DNA of 64,000 bases from Phyllobacterium brassicacearum (GTDB lineage: Bacteria; Pseudomonadota; Alphaproteobacteria; Rhizobiales; Rhizobiaceae). The notes beneath the pieces were generated by a model. That model was not told the DNA's origin, did no database searches, and was given only the letters and a program-made list of their open reading frames with translations. Where the stretch lies: positions 204,157 through 268,156 of the forward strand of contig NZ_PGGO01000006.1 in assembly GCF_003010955.1 (NCBI RefSeq), in the 5' to 3' direction. The translations under genes were made by a program, and so were the position numbers. Below are positions 25,865-34,550 of the stretch, piece by piece; the first letter of the stretch is position 1, and every line of letters starts with the position of its first letter.

Positions 25865-26062
25865 CTAACCGGCCGCGCGGTGGAAATAGAGCGCGCCGAC
25901 GATGAGGATGATGGCGATCAGTTGCAGGAAGATGCGCAGCTGCATCATCTTGTTGGAGAAGTTGGCGTCGCCGCCCTTCATCATGTTGCGCAGGCCAACG
26001 AGAAGCACGATGGTCACCGCGGCAATGGCGATGACTGCCAGAAACTTGAAGATGATATCCAT
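25865..26062 (-). CDS. Twin-transmembrane (HIG1-like) protein
   Basis: A 65-residue protein with two membrane helices (about 4-22 and 43-60) joined by a basic loop GLRNMMKGGDANFSNKMMQLRI. This fits the bacterial HIG1-domain family, related to small factors associated with cytochrome oxidase in mitochondria and some alphaproteobacteria. A role here is only a family guess. A ribosome site (GGAAA) precedes the ATG. It is 10 bases upstream of the adenosyltransferase gene and so first in that unit. Confidence 0.82.
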   Translation of the reverse strand: MDIIFKFLAVIAIAAVTIVLLVGLRNMMKGGDANFSNKMMQLRIFLQLIAIILIVGALYFHRAAG

Positions 26063-26078
26063 GGGTATTTCCTTTCAG

Positions 26079-26157
26079 ACCAATGGTCCAATTCTGACAT
26101 TCGTATCCCAATCCTGCAGGACCCTTTTACGAATGCCAGAATCAAAGGACCATTGGT
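26079..26157. repeat. 79-base palindrome
   Basis: Outer arms ACCAATGGTCC (26079-26089) and GGACCATTGGT (26147-26157) are perfect complements. Inner arms ATTCTGACATTCGTA and TACGAATGCCAGAAT pair with one mismatch. It starts 17 bases upstream of the HIG1-like gene start, so it could be an operator-scale or cruciform structure or a mobile palindrome. Confidence 0.75.
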
Positions 26158-26172
26158 AACTATGTAATTCTA

Positions 26173-26247
26173 GTGGAACTTTGAATTTGGACATTTGAGC
26201 ACATGCGTTGCTGCAAGGTGGGTCTCAAATGTCAAATTCCGTTCCAC
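26173..26247. repeat. 75-base palindrome
   Basis: Arms GTGGAACTTTGAATTTGGAC… (from 26173) and …GTCAAATTCCGTTCCAC (to 26247) pair over about 24 bases with a 24-base loop. It lies 15 bases from the preceding palindrome and 36 bases past the stop of the SDR gene, where it may end a transcript. The two palindromes do not share sequence. Confidence 0.7.
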
Positions 26248-26282
26248 CAGCCGGTCTTTCAAGTCTGTCCCGGCTGATCTTA

Positions 26283-27116
26283 TCATGATTGGCTGGCGAG
26301 CATGCGATATAGCGCACGCTTTGACAGAAATCTGCGGGCGAAATCGGTAATTTTTGCCGGGCGCGTCACCAGATAATGGGGGCGCGGATGCGGACTTTCC
26401 AATGCGTCCCTGAGCACGGCGTACACTGCATCGGGGCCAAGCTTGAATTTCGACTTGGATCCGCCGCCTGCCAAGCGCGCGATATGCCTGCGATACGCGT
26501 CACGGTGGACGGAATTTTCAACATCGATGTACTTTTTGCTCTGCATGAGCGCGTTTAAGGTGAAGCGCGTCGCGATCGGACCCGGCTCGATCAGCGAGAC
26601 ATGAATGCCGGAGCCTTCCAGTTCCATGCGCTGCACCAGCATCAGCCCTTCGACCGCGAATTTGGATGCAACATAAGCGCCACGCCATTTCATCGGCACC
26701 AGGCCAAGGATCGACGAGCAATGGACGATCCGCCCGTGACCCTGTCTGCGCATGACGGGAACGACTTGGCGTGTCAGTTCGTGCCAGCCGAAGAAATTGG
26801 CATCGAACTGTTCCCGTAGCCCGGCGAGCGGCAGGTCTTCCACGGCGCCCGGCAAGGCATGGGCCCCGTTGTTGAAGAGCGCGTCGAGCGTGCCGCCGGT
26901 TTCCTTCAGCACCGCTTCAACAAGGGCGGCGATGGAGTCCGGCTCGCGATAATCGAGATAATGGGCAGACAGGCCATCCGCCCTCAGCGCGTCGATATCC
27001 GAAGGCTGCCTTGCCGTGGCAAAGACTGTCCAGCCATCTGTCTTCAATGCCCGCGCGCAATGGGCGCCGATGCCACTGGAACATCCTGTAATCAAAATCG
27101 TTTTGGAACTGGCCAT
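26283..27116 (-). CDS. Short-chain dehydrogenase/reductase
   Basis: A 277-residue classical SDR. The cofactor motif TGCSSGIG is at residues 10-17, NNG at 82-84, the catalytic Ser in the HCSSI strand, and Y148-x3-K152 in YVASK. The start is at 27116 (MASSKTILIT), since the upstream 22 codons are not family-like. The C-terminal extension (residues about 240-277, rich in Arg) resembles the DltE/retinol-dehydrogenase-like group. Substrate not predictable. It is divergent from the yihY gene. Confidence 0.83.
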   Translation of the reverse strand: MASSKTILITGCSSGIGAHCARALKTDGWTVFATARQPSDIDALRADGLSAHYLDYREPDSIAALVEAVLKETGGTLDALFNNGAHALPGAVEDLPLAGLREQFDANFFGWHELTRQVVPVMRRQGHGRIVHCSSILGLVPMKWRGAYVASKFAVEGLMLVQRMELEGSGIHVSLIEPGPIATRFTLNALMQSKKYIDVENSVHRDAYRRHIARLAGGGSKSKFKLGPDAVYAVLRDALESPHPRPHYLVTRPAKITDFARRFLSKRALYRMLASQS

Positions 27117-27213
27117 CTTACCGAGTGTTTCATATCGATCGATTGAATAAAAAGACTTCACATATTCGCCAACGCCTTGCAATCTCGCGGATCAAGGGGG
27201 CAAAACATCTTTG

Positions 27214-28068
27214 ATGCGTAAACTATATGGTTTTCTCCGGCGTGTTGCCGTCGATGCGCTGGGGCATTTCCTGACCGATGATGGTTGGGCGCTGGCCAGC
27301 CACGTCGCGCTGTCCGGGATGATGGCGCTATTTCCATTCCTCATCTTTGCTACGGCGCTTGCCAGTTTTCTCGGCGCCAGCGCGTTCACCGACACCGCCG
27401 TGCACGTGATCTTCGATACCTGGCCGGAGGTGATCGCAACGCCCATTGCCCATGAAGTGCGCAATGTTCTCAATGTCCAGCGCGGCGGACTCTTGACGAT
27501 CAGCGTGATCGCAGCCGCCTATTTTGCCTCCAACGGCATCGAGGCATTGCGCGTTGCGCTCAACCGGGCCTACCGGGTCATCGATACACGTTCGATCATC
27601 TATTGCCGCCTGCAGAGCCTTGGCTACGTCGTTGTCGCAACCATTGGCATCATGGCTATCAGCTTTCTGCTGGTGCTGGCGCCATTGGCAGTGCGCATTG
27701 CCGAAAGATGGATACCCGAAATTACGCTGGTCTCGGGCACGATCGGCTTCTGGCGCTATTGCATTGCGACAGCAGTGCTCATCATCGGCCTCCTGGTGGT
27801 GCATCTATGGCTGCCCGCCGGCCGCAGGCGCTTCGTCGACATCCTGCCCGGCATCGTGCTTACGCTGATCGCGTGGACCGCAGGCGCGGCAATCTTTGCC
27901 AGTTATCTCGAAACCTTCGCGTCCTATGTCTCGACCTATGCGGGACTTGCCTCGATCATGGCAGCGATCGTCTTTCTGTATATCATCGCGGCGATCTTCA
28001 TCATCGGCGCTGAAATCAATGCGGCGATCATCCGTTACCGCGAAGGCAAGGCAGCGGAGCGCCTCTGA
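27214..28068 (+). CDS. YihY/virulence factor BrkB family membrane protein
   Basis: A 284-residue YihY-family protein with about six membrane segments and the family motif GALFPFL-like MMALFPFLIFATALASF near residue 36. It was once called RNase BN in error; the true function is unknown, with proposed envelope roles. The start is ATG 27214 (an in-frame TTG lies at 27211). Its last 34 bases overlap the end of the convergent DMT transporter gene, an unusually large 3' overlap. Confidence 0.87.
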   Translation: MRKLYGFLRRVAVDALGHFLTDDGWALASHVALSGMMALFPFLIFATALASFLGASAFTDTAVHVIFDTWPEVIATPIAHEVRNVLNVQRGGLLTISVIAAAYFASNGIEALRVALNRAYRVIDTRSIIYCRLQSLGYVVVATIGIMAISFLLVLAPLAVRIAERWIPEITLVSGTIGFWRYCIATAVLIIGLLVVHLWLPAGRRRFVDILPGIVLTLIAWTAGAAIFASYLETFASYVSTYAGLASIMAAIVFLYIIAAIFIIGAEINAAIIRYREGKAAERL

Positions 28069-28919
28069 CCAGTCGACAGTGCGACGCCCAGCGTGGCAAT
28101 CAACATGCCGAACAGCTGGAACAATGTCAGTGTCTCGCCGAACAGCGCATAGGCCATCAGGGCAGTAACGCCCGGCACCAGATAAAATAATGAGGCCACC
28201 TTCGACACGGCGCCCTGATTGATGAGAATCATCAGGAGCAGCACTGCGCCGATCGACAGGACGAAGACCAGCCATAACATGGCGAATACCAGCGATCCTG
28301 ACCAGATGACGACGTGCGTCTCAAACAGCAGTGAAAACACGCCCGTTAGCACCGCTGCGCCGAGATATTGCAGTGTTGTCCCGGCTTTCAGGTCGATTGC
28401 GCCGACAAATCGTTTCTGCCAGACCGTGCCGGCACTGATGGCGATAACCGACAGGATCGACGCGGAGACTGTCGCCGGTGTGATGCCGTCCGCCGAGATC
28501 GACAGTTTGGGCCAGAGCACCATGGCAACGCCGTAGAATCCGACGGCAAGTCCGGCCCAATGGCGCGGCTGGATTTTCTCGCCAAGCGCCAATCCGGCAA
28601 TCAGCGCCGTGATCAGGGGTTGCAGCCCGACCACAAGTGCGGACATGCCGGCGGGCAGGCCATTGTGGATGGCCCAGAATACCGCACCGAGATAGACGCC
28701 GTGGATCAAGCAGCCGGCGATGATCGCATGCATGGCACCACGCTTGCTCGGCCAGTGATTGCCGGCAAGGACCACCCAGACCCCAAGGATTGCCCCCGCG
28801 ATCAGGAACCGCGCCGTCAGGAACAGGAATGGCTCCATGTACGGCATGGCATAGCGGGCGCCGATGAAACCGGTGGCCCAGAGCACAACGAACAGGGCGG
28901 GAAAATAACGAACGGGCAT
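28035..28919 (-). CDS. DMT superfamily (EamA) transporter
   Basis: A 294-residue ten-helix drug/metabolite transporter with two EamA repeats (about 5-135 and 148-285). The opening LFVVLWATGFIGARYAMPY is typical of EamA proteins. The likely start is ATG 28919 (MPVRYFPAL), the frame further upstream using only a TTG. Substrate cannot be told; relatives export amino acids or metabolites. The 3' end overlaps yihY by 34 bases. Confidence 0.82.
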   Translation of the reverse strand: MPVRYFPALFVVLWATGFIGARYAMPYMEPFLFLTARFLIAGAILGVWVVLAGNHWPSKRGAMHAIIAGCLIHGVYLGAVFWAIHNGLPAGMSALVVGLQPLITALIAGLALGEKIQPRHWAGLAVGFYGVAMVLWPKLSISADGITPATVSASILSVIAISAGTVWQKRFVGAIDLKAGTTLQYLGAAVLTGVFSLLFETHVVIWSGSLVFAMLWLVFVLSIGAVLLLMILINQGAVSKVASLFYLVPGVTALMAYALFGETLTLFQLFGMLIATLGVALSTGQRRSAALPSR

Positions 28920-28985
28920 GGCGGGGAACCGGGTCGAGGGATGCAACGGGTGCTTGTCTATACCGGAATCGGCGCTGGCGATAGA

Positions 28986-29846
28986 TCACAATCCGACCTG
29001 ATCGAATATGTCCTGACGGGTCTTTCCCTGTTCGCGCAGATCCCGCAGGGATGTGTCCTTGCGGCTCTTTGCCAGTTTCTGGCCGTCGCGATCAAGGATC
29101 AGGGTGTGATGGTGATAGAGCGGCGGTTCGATGCCGAGGAGATGCTGCAGGAGGCGATGGACGCTCGTGGCATGCAGGAGGTCCCTGCCACGAACGACAT
29201 GGGTAATCCCCTGCAGTGCATCGTCAATCACGACGGAAAGATGGTAGCTCGTCGGCATGTCCCTGCGCGCGATGATGATGTCGCCCCAATCCTGCGGCCG
29301 GGCCAGGACGGTATGCTCCGGCGCGAACTCGGTCCATGAGAGCGGTACGCGCAACAGCTCGACCGCGCGATCCATGTTCAGGCGCCAGGAAAAGAGGCGC
29401 CCTTCACCGATTCGCCTGTCGCGTTCACGCTGTGAGAGCTGCCGGTCGGCGTTCGGATAGAGCAGCGTGCCATCAGGATCACGCGGCCAGTTGTCTTTGC
29501 CACCGGCGCTCTTCTCGATCTCGCGTTTGATATCGCCGCGGCTGAGAAACGCCGGATAGACAAGGTCCATTCCGATCAGCTTGTCCAGGGCCTCGCTATA
29601 GACCGCAAAGTGCTCTGACTGGCGGCGAACCGGCAATTCCCAATCTAATCCGATCCAGTGCAAGTCCTCCAGCATCGCTTGGTCCAGCTCCGGCGTACAG
29701 CGTTCACGGTCGATATCCTCCATACGCAGCAGCAGTCGTCCTTTCATGGCGCGCGCCATCCGCAGATTCAGCAGTGCCGAATAGGCATGGCCAAGATGCA
29801 GATGGCCATTGGGACTGGGGGCGAAACGGAAGACAGGAGCTGTCAT
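28986..29846 (-). CDS. gluQ: Glutamyl-Q tRNA(Asp) synthetase
   Basis: A 286-residue truncated glutamyl-tRNA synthetase paralogue (GluQRS) that attaches glutamate to the queuosine base of tRNA(Asp). It has the HIGH-equivalent HLGH (17-20) inside FAPSPNGHLHLGHAYS and the KMSKS-equivalent KLAKS near the C-terminus. It lacks the anticodon-binding domain, which separates it from GltX. The start is set at 29846 (MTAPVFRFAPSP); the frame extends upstream without family similarity. Divergent from alkA. Confidence 0.9.
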   Translation of the reverse strand: MTAPVFRFAPSPNGHLHLGHAYSALLNLRMARAMKGRLLLRMEDIDRERCTPELDQAMLEDLHWIGLDWELPVRRQSEHFAVYSEALDKLIGMDLVYPAFLSRGDIKREIEKSAGGKDNWPRDPDGTLLYPNADRQLSQRERDRRIGEGRLFSWRLNMDRAVELLRVPLSWTEFAPEHTVLARPQDWGDIIIARRDMPTSYHLSVVIDDALQGITHVVRGRDLLHATSVHRLLQHLLGIEPPLYHHHTLILDRDGQKLAKSRKDTSLRDLREQGKTRQDIFDQVGL

Positions 29847-29929
29847 GAGAGTGAGCTGGCGTTCTTGCGTGGGTATCGAAGCAATTGATACGGTGTTTGC
29901 GAAACGATGCAAAGTGAGCGGCAAACTAT

Positions 29930-30574
29930 ATGCGCAGGATAGACACGCTTGATGACATTGCCGAGGGGCTGGAGGCCTTGCTGCAAACCCATCCCGAGCT
30001 TGGCGCGATCGCGACAAGGGCAGGGCCGTTGCCGCTGCGCCGCTCGGAGCCGGGATTTGAGAGCCTTGCCTCGGTGATCGTGTCACAGCAGGTTTCCAAG
30101 GCGAGCGCTGCTTCGATCTGGAACCGGCTGGCCGGTCTCATTGAACCCTTGACGCCGGAAAACTATCTCGCGGCAGGCGAAGAGGCTTGGCGTCTTGCCG
30201 GCCTGTCGCGCGCCAAGCAGGCGACACTCGCGCGCATCAGCGAAGCCATCATCGCTGGAGAGCTCGATCTCCACGGCCTTTGCGAGCAGCCAATCGACGA
30301 AGCCATGGCCGCGATGACGAGCGTGAAGGGGATCGGCCCGTGGACGGCGGAAGTCTATCTCCTGTTTTCCGCAGGCCATGCCGATGTGTTTCCGTCGGGC
30401 GATGTGGCGCTGCAGCACGCCTATGCCCATGCATTCGCCGAATCAGTGCGACCCGACTCAAAGGCCCTGCGGCAGTTTGCCGAGCGCTGGTCGCCCTGGC
30501 GCGGTGTCGCGGCCCGGCTTTTCTGGGCTTACTACGCCGCAACCCGTGGCCGCGATGGCACACCGATTACATGA
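29930..30574 (+). CDS. DNA-3-methyladenine glycosylase II (AlkA-like)
   Basis: A 214-residue HhH-GPD base-excision glycosylase. The hairpin SVKGIGPWTAE is at residues 131-141 and the catalytic Asp is in PSGDVA (Asp158). It lacks the extra N-terminal domain of E. coli AlkA and the iron-sulfur Cys cluster of Nth/MutY, so it fits the short AlkA-like group that removes alkylated purines. It lies 83 bases from the divergent gluQ start. Confidence 0.88.
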   Translation: MRRIDTLDDIAEGLEALLQTHPELGAIATRAGPLPLRRSEPGFESLASVIVSQQVSKASAASIWNRLAGLIEPLTPENYLAAGEEAWRLAGLSRAKQATLARISEAIIAGELDLHGLCEQPIDEAMAAMTSVKGIGPWTAEVYLLFSAGHADVFPSGDVALQHAYAHAFAESVRPDSKALRQFAERWSPWRGVAARLFWAYYAATRGRDGTPIT

Positions 30575-30684
30575 AGTTGAAATAACGGGGTTTTTCCTCA
30601 ACAAAGACAGCAATTCGCTTCACATTCCTGTCACGTCCAGCTTACAATAATGGGGCCTGATGGTTGGATTGGGAGTTTGATTCC

Positions 30685-31242
30685 TTGACAATAGCCGTCT
30701 CGCCGGACGGGTTACCGGCATTGGTACTCAACGCGGATTATCGTCCGCTCAGTTATTACCCCTTGTCGCTCTGGTCCTGGCAGGACGCGATCAAGGCGGT
30801 TTTCCTCGACCGTGTGAACATCGTTGCCGAGTACGAACACGAGGTTTCTTCCCCCTCATTTGCCATGCGGCTACCCAGCGTGGTGTCGCTCAAAACTTAC
30901 ATAAAGCCCTCGCGCAATCCGGCTTTCACACGGTTCAACGTGTTCCTGCGCGACCGGTTCGAATGCCAATATTGCGGTTCCGAAGAAGACCTCACCTTCG
31001 ACCACGTTGTGCCACGTTGCGCTGGCGGTGAAACGATCTGGGAAAATGTCGTGGCGGCCTGTTCACCCTGCAATCTGCGCAAGGGCGGCCTGATGCCGGA
31101 TCGTGCGAAGATGTGGCCCCGCCAGAGGCCCTACCAACCCACCGTGCACGACCTGCACAATAATGGCCGGCTCTTCCCGCCAAACCATCTGCATGAAAGC
31201 TGGATGGATTATCTTTACTGGGATGTCGAACTCGAGCCCTGA
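30685..31242 (+). CDS. HNH endonuclease family protein
   Basis: A 185-residue protein with a zinc-supported HNH motif: CQYC (Cys94, Cys97), FDHVVPR (Asp106-His107) and CSPCN (Cys126, Cys129, Asn130). An N-terminal region starts AVSPDGLPALVLNADYRPL. This family is conserved across rhizobia outside any restriction or phage context; its role is unknown. The start is a TTG at 30685, with GGGAG 9 bases upstream: family members begin at this point and there is no ATG. A palindromic repeat follows the stop. Confidence 0.87.
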   Translation: MTIAVSPDGLPALVLNADYRPLSYYPLSLWSWQDAIKAVFLDRVNIVAEYEHEVSSPSFAMRLPSVVSLKTYIKPSRNPAFTRFNVFLRDRFECQYCGSEEDLTFDHVVPRCAGGETIWENVVAACSPCNLRKGGLMPDRAKMWPRQRPYQPTVHDLHNNGRLFPPNHLHESWMDYLYWDVELEP

Positions 31243-31250
31243 GACCTCTG

Positions 31251-31370
31251 CCAATTCAGCCCGATGGCCATCCGGTGTGGTTTTCTGCGCTTCCGGTGTC
31301 ACGTACTATGTGTACGCTGCGCTCCGGTTCCCGAACACCGCACCAGCTGACTCACCGGGCTGAATTCTCA
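31251..31370. repeat. Palindromic intergenic repeat, full copy
   Basis: Outer arms CCAATTCAGCCCGATGG and CTCACCGGGCTGAATT pair. The inner arms share the family core (GCGCTTCCGGTG-CACGTACTATGTGTACGCTGCGCTCCGG). It lies between the convergent HNH and dsbB genes and may terminate both. Confidence 0.8.
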
Positions 31371-31400
31371 GATGATCTCAACAGCGGTGATGGAGGTTCC

Positions 31401-31904
31401 CTACGCCTTCGCTGCGCCCCGGAAGGCAATGACCATCAAAATGAGGCTGGCGATGGCGTTCCAGCCGGCGAAGGACAAGCCGAGGACGCGCAGCGCCGCC
31501 GTATCGCATGCGGGCGGGTGAACGGCGTTGAGATCGTTGAGGAGACTGCCCGCATCGGTGGTGATCGACATCGCGACGGCGGTGCAATCGGTCGGGCCAG
31601 CCCAGAACTTCCATTCGACGCCCGCGTGGAAAATGGCAAGTCCGAGGCCGATGAGCATCAGAACGCCACCCAGCGCCAGCAAAAGCCGGGTGAGGCCCGC
31701 CGGCCACTTCAGGCTGGACGAGGCGACGGCGAACGCCATCAACGGAATGGCCGCATAATAGGGATAGCGCTGTTCCAGGCACAATTTGCAGGGCAGATAG
31801 CCGCCGATATATTGGAAGCCGAGTGCGGACCCGACGGTCACGATCATGGCCAGCACGAGAAAGGTCGCTGTCTTGAAATGGGCGGAAGTGCTGGCCGTGG
31901 TCAT
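31401..31904 (-). CDS. dsbB: Disulfide bond formation protein B
   Basis: A 167-residue, four-helix DsbB that reoxidises DsbA and passes electrons to quinone. The first Cys pair is PCKLC (Cys39, Cys42) and the second pair is Cys107 and Cys133, in the second periplasmic loop. The helices and the conserved Arg after the first pair (EQR) match the family. It is followed upstream by a YqaA-type gene on the same strand. Confidence 0.9.
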   Translation of the reverse strand: MTTASTSAHFKTATFLVLAMIVTVGSALGFQYIGGYLPCKLCLEQRYPYYAAIPLMAFAVASSSLKWPAGLTRLLLALGGVLMLIGLGLAIFHAGVEWKFWAGPTDCTAVAMSITTDAGSLLNDLNAVHPPACDTAALRVLGLSFAGWNAIASLILMVIAFRGAAKA

Positions 31905-31931
31905 GATGTTCTGACGTCCTCTCGAACTGGT

Positions 31932-32519
31932 CTACAGATAATAATGGAACACGGCATAGAGCAAAATTAGGACAGCCGCTGCCGCGCTTGCGATCAGGCC
32001 CAGCCGCTTTTCGATGAAATGGCGAATGGGTTCGCCATAACGGCGAAGCAGCCAGGCAAGGAAGAAGAAGCGCGCGCCGCGTGCGATGATCGCCGATACG
32101 ACGAAGACCCAGATATTGATCGCGGCGGCGCCGGAAAGAATAGTGACGACCTTGATCGGCGGCAGATGCGCAAGGCCCGACGTGATCAGCAGAAGCAGGA
32201 TGGCATCGGCGCTGGTCGAACCGCGCAGCTGCTCGAAGGCGTCGAGCTTGCCATACATTTCGAGGATGGGCTTGGCCAGCGTTTCATAGGCATAATAGCC
32301 GAGAAGCCAACCGGCAATGCCGCCGAGAACAGAAGCGAGCGTTGCCACGAGCGCATAGCGATAGGCCCGCTCCGGCCGTGCGAGGGCCATCGGCAGATAA
32401 AGCACATCGGCAGGCACGAGGAACACCGAACTTTCGACGAAGGCGATGATGGCGAGCCAGACTTCCGCTGATTTGCGTGCGGCAAGAGACATCGTCCAAT
32501 CGTAAAGTCTGCGCAGCAT
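31932..32519 (-). CDS. YqaA/DedA family membrane protein
   Basis: A 195-residue SNARE-associated/DedA-superfamily protein of the YqaA type. The family motif E-S/F-x-P appears in FVESSVFLVPADVLYLP (about 27-43), and G-x-x-x-G-Y in LGGIAGWLLGYYAYETL. DedA proteins are lipid-carrier (undecaprenyl phosphate) translocases or support membrane energetics; which applies here is unknown. It lies 27 bases upstream of dsbB, probably one unit. A full palindromic repeat stands upstream of its start. Confidence 0.85.
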   Translation of the reverse strand: MLRRLYDWTMSLAARKSAEVWLAIIAFVESSVFLVPADVLYLPMALARPERAYRYALVATLASVLGGIAGWLLGYYAYETLAKPILEMYGKLDAFEQLRGSTSADAILLLLITSGLAHLPPIKVVTILSGAAAINIWVFVVSAIIARGARFFFLAWLLRRYGEPIRHFIEKRLGLIASAAAAVLILLYAVFHYYL

Positions 32520-32564
32520 TAATCGGTTCCTGTCGGGGAGATTATTCGGGAAAGCCGGTGTTCC

Positions 32565-32713
32565 TTAGAGACCGTCTGGAAACTCTATTGCGACGGTCAT
32601 CTGACGAGGTTTTCTGCGCTTCCGGTGCTCACGTACTCTATGTACGCTGCGCTCCGGGTCTCAAAAACCGCGCCATATGCCTCGCCGCAGCGACTTTCCA
32701 AAAAGGCCTCTTA
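32565..32713. repeat. Palindromic intergenic repeat, full copy
   Basis: A 149-base element. Left TTAGAGACCGTCTGGAAACT pairs with right ACTTTCCAAAAAGGCCTCTTA. The core GCTTCCGGTGCTCACGTACT and the return arm TGTACGCTGCGCTCCGG are the best-preserved version in the window. It is 45 bases upstream of the YqaA start, in the gap that also holds the tRNA promoter. Confidence 0.85.
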
Positions 32714-32935
32714 GAGCAAACTGCATCCAAATGGAATCGTTTCACTCAAATTTTGCAATCCGGTCCGCACTTTCGTGAGATGCCGAATGTCGCCTCTACT
32801 GGCGTTGTGCGGGCGCGGCAACACACGAGTGCGTTATCGTCAGGAAAACGACTGATTGGTGTTGACCGAAGGCGGCCTCTGCATGTATTTGGCTTTCACG
32901 GTCTCGGGATTTCCCTGACCTCGCGCTTTAGGCAG
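32714..32935 (+). promoter_or_regulatory. Upstream region of tRNA-Leu with a candidate promoter
   Basis: This 222-base stretch has no gene. TTGACC (32862-32867) and TGTATT (32885-32890), spaced 17 bases, form a plausible sigma-70-type promoter about 40 bases before the mature tRNA 5' end. The call is by eye. Confidence 0.35.
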
Positions 32936-33020
32936 CCCCCTTGGCGGAATTGGTAGACGCGCCTGACTCAAAATCAGGTTCCGAAAGGAGTGCTGGTTCG
33001 ATTCCGGCAGGGGGCACCAA
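32936..33020 (+). tRNA. tRNA-Leu (anticodon CAA)
   Basis: 85 bases including an encoded CCA. Acceptor GCCCCCT pairs with AGGGGGC. The D arm is GCGGAATTGGTAGACGC. The anticodon stem CCTGA/TCAGG holds loop CTCAAAA, giving anticodon CAA at 32970-32972 (reads UUG). There is a long variable arm (TCCGAAAGGAGT) as expected for a class II leucine tRNA, and a T loop GGTTCGATTCC. No integrated element is seen at its 3' end. Confidence 0.97.
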
Positions 33021-33137
33021 CAGAGCGTTTCAAGAACTTCCCCCAATTCACAGAATGTTGAAAAAGCCCGGGTTTACGGGCGTTGTGGCTGTCCGTGTTG
33101 GTTCAGTTCGCCAGCAACTCGAGAGCAATCACGGCGA

Positions 33138-34244
33138 TCATGGCCGCGCATCTTCAACTCGCGACCTGCCCTCGATGGGATCGTACCGCAGCCACTCCAT
33201 GAGCAGTACGTAGCCAACGGCCAGGAGCACAGGACCCACAAACAGACCCAGAAGCCCGTCAGCGATCATGCCGCCAATCACACCAATGAGAATGATCGGC
33301 ATCGGAACCTCAAGTCCACGGCCGAGCATCAATGGCTTGAGGAGGTTGTCGCTGAGCCCGGCAATGACGGTCCAGATCGAAAAGATGATCGCCGGCGTGG
33401 TCGCTTCCGTCGCAAGAACATAGGCTATGACAGGTAACGTTACCAGCAACGCAGGCACCTGCACGATGGCAAACAACAGCACCACAAGCGTCAAAACACC
33501 GGCCGACGAAAGACCTATCGCAAAAAAGCCTATCCCGATCAGCAGCGACTGGATGACAGCTACGCCGACTACGCCGACCGCCACACCGCGGATCGTAGCG
33601 CCGGTCATCGCAACCAGCCGGGGGCCCTGTGCCTTGCTGCCGGTGATACGTTCCAACAGGCGGCTGGCGAAATCGGTGGCGCCTTCGCCATAGGCGATGA
33701 GCACGGCAGCGACTGCGAACGAAAGCACGAACGACAGTTGTCCAGCGGCCAAACCGCCCGCGAACGACGCCAGCCATGATGCAATTCCACCCAGCATCTT
33801 GCCGTACTTGGCAAGCGCCGCCGGCATGTTTGTCGCGACGAGCGCCCATGTCTCGGTCAGTTTCTGGCCGACCAGCGGCAGATCGGCAAGCCATGGCGGC
33901 GGCGGCGGCACCGTCAGACTGCTGTCTTGCAAGCCCGAGACGAACTCCAGTATGGAAGATCCAAGCGACGTCACCACCATGACCAATGGTACCAGCATCA
34001 GCGCAACGCTGACCAACCCGATTAACGTCGCCGACCAGCGATTGCCGACCCGGGCGACCAAGCGTTGGTGCAGAGGATAGAGCATGACCGCGAGGATCAC
34101 CGACCAGAGCAGGATGCCAGTAAAGGGCAATATGATGCGGCTACAGGCAAAGATCAGTAAAGCTACCAGTCCGATCTGAAGTGCTGCGTCGAGCATTCTC
34201 AAGAGCGACGGCGCGCGCTCAGGGATTGTCACGTTCGGCTCCAT
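33138..34244 (-). CDS. AI-2E family transporter (PF01594)
   Basis: A 368-residue polytopic protein of the AI-2E transporter/YhhQ-PerM family, with about eight membrane helices arranged as two N-terminal pairs, a long loop (about 95-165) and a C-terminal bundle ending in a glycine-rich LIGVIGGMIADGLLGLFVGPV. Members export small molecules or act as Na+/H+ antiporters; the AI-2 role is proven only for few. A strong ribosome site (AGGGGGG) precedes the ATG. It is divergent from the HlyD/DUF2955 pair, which may share its control region. Confidence 0.85.
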   Translation of the reverse strand: MEPNVTIPERAPSLLRMLDAALQIGLVALLIFACSRIILPFTGILLWSVILAVMLYPLHQRLVARVGNRWSATLIGLVSVALMLVPLVMVVTSLGSSILEFVSGLQDSSLTVPPPPPWLADLPLVGQKLTETWALVATNMPAALAKYGKMLGGIASWLASFAGGLAAGQLSFVLSFAVAAVLIAYGEGATDFASRLLERITGSKAQGPRLVAMTGATIRGVAVGVVGVAVIQSLLIGIGFFAIGLSSAGVLTLVVLLFAIVQVPALLVTLPVIAYVLATEATTPAIIFSIWTVIAGLSDNLLKPLMLGRGLEVPMPIILIGVIGGMIADGLLGLFVGPVLLAVGYVLLMEWLRYDPIEGRSRVEDARP

Positions 34245-34550
34245 GGTTGCCCCCCTTCCCAGCCAATCTGGATTTCCCAGGTAGCTCGGTATTTTGGTCG
34301 ATTATTTACCTGTTTCGGCCTTCCTGCAAGACAGACGCAAAAGTGCTCGCTGGACGGCCCCTCGGGCAGGCACTTTGAGAAGTCCGATTTGGCCTCGGCC
34401 TGGCGCGGTTATGAGAATTCCTTGGACCCAGGCATCGCACCGGAGCCCGTTGCGATGGCGACAGCTTAGGACTAAATTGTCATTCCAAGGCAGGTGCTGG
34501 CGCAGGGAGAGCCCGGCACGACGGCCGTGTGATCTTGGGGGGGGAACGTC
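34245..34550. other. Divergent control region between AI-2E permease and HlyD genes
   Basis: 306 bases with no gene. It must hold promoters for both directions. The plus-strand end has a run of eight G (GGGGGGGG, about 34536-34543) that doubles as the HlyD ribosome site and could be a slippage-prone tract. No regulator gene is next to it. Confidence 0.4.

Noticed and set aside
30685..31242. HNH protein as part of a restriction or phage-defence system
   Set aside because: No methyltransferase, helicase or specificity gene is near; the family is a conserved rhizobial single gene.
31251..31370. Small coding gene in the repeat downstream of the HNH gene
   Set aside because: Open frames there come from the palindromic repeat and recur only with the repeat, without ribosome sites.
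33066..33081. Terminator after tRNA-Leu
   Set aside because: GCCCG / CGGGC hairpin is short and followed by GTTGTGG rather than a T run, so it was not listed as a feature.
32936..33137. tRNA-Leu as an integration site
   Set aside because: No direct repeat of the tRNA 3' end, integrase or phage gene lies downstream; the next gene is an ordinary permease.
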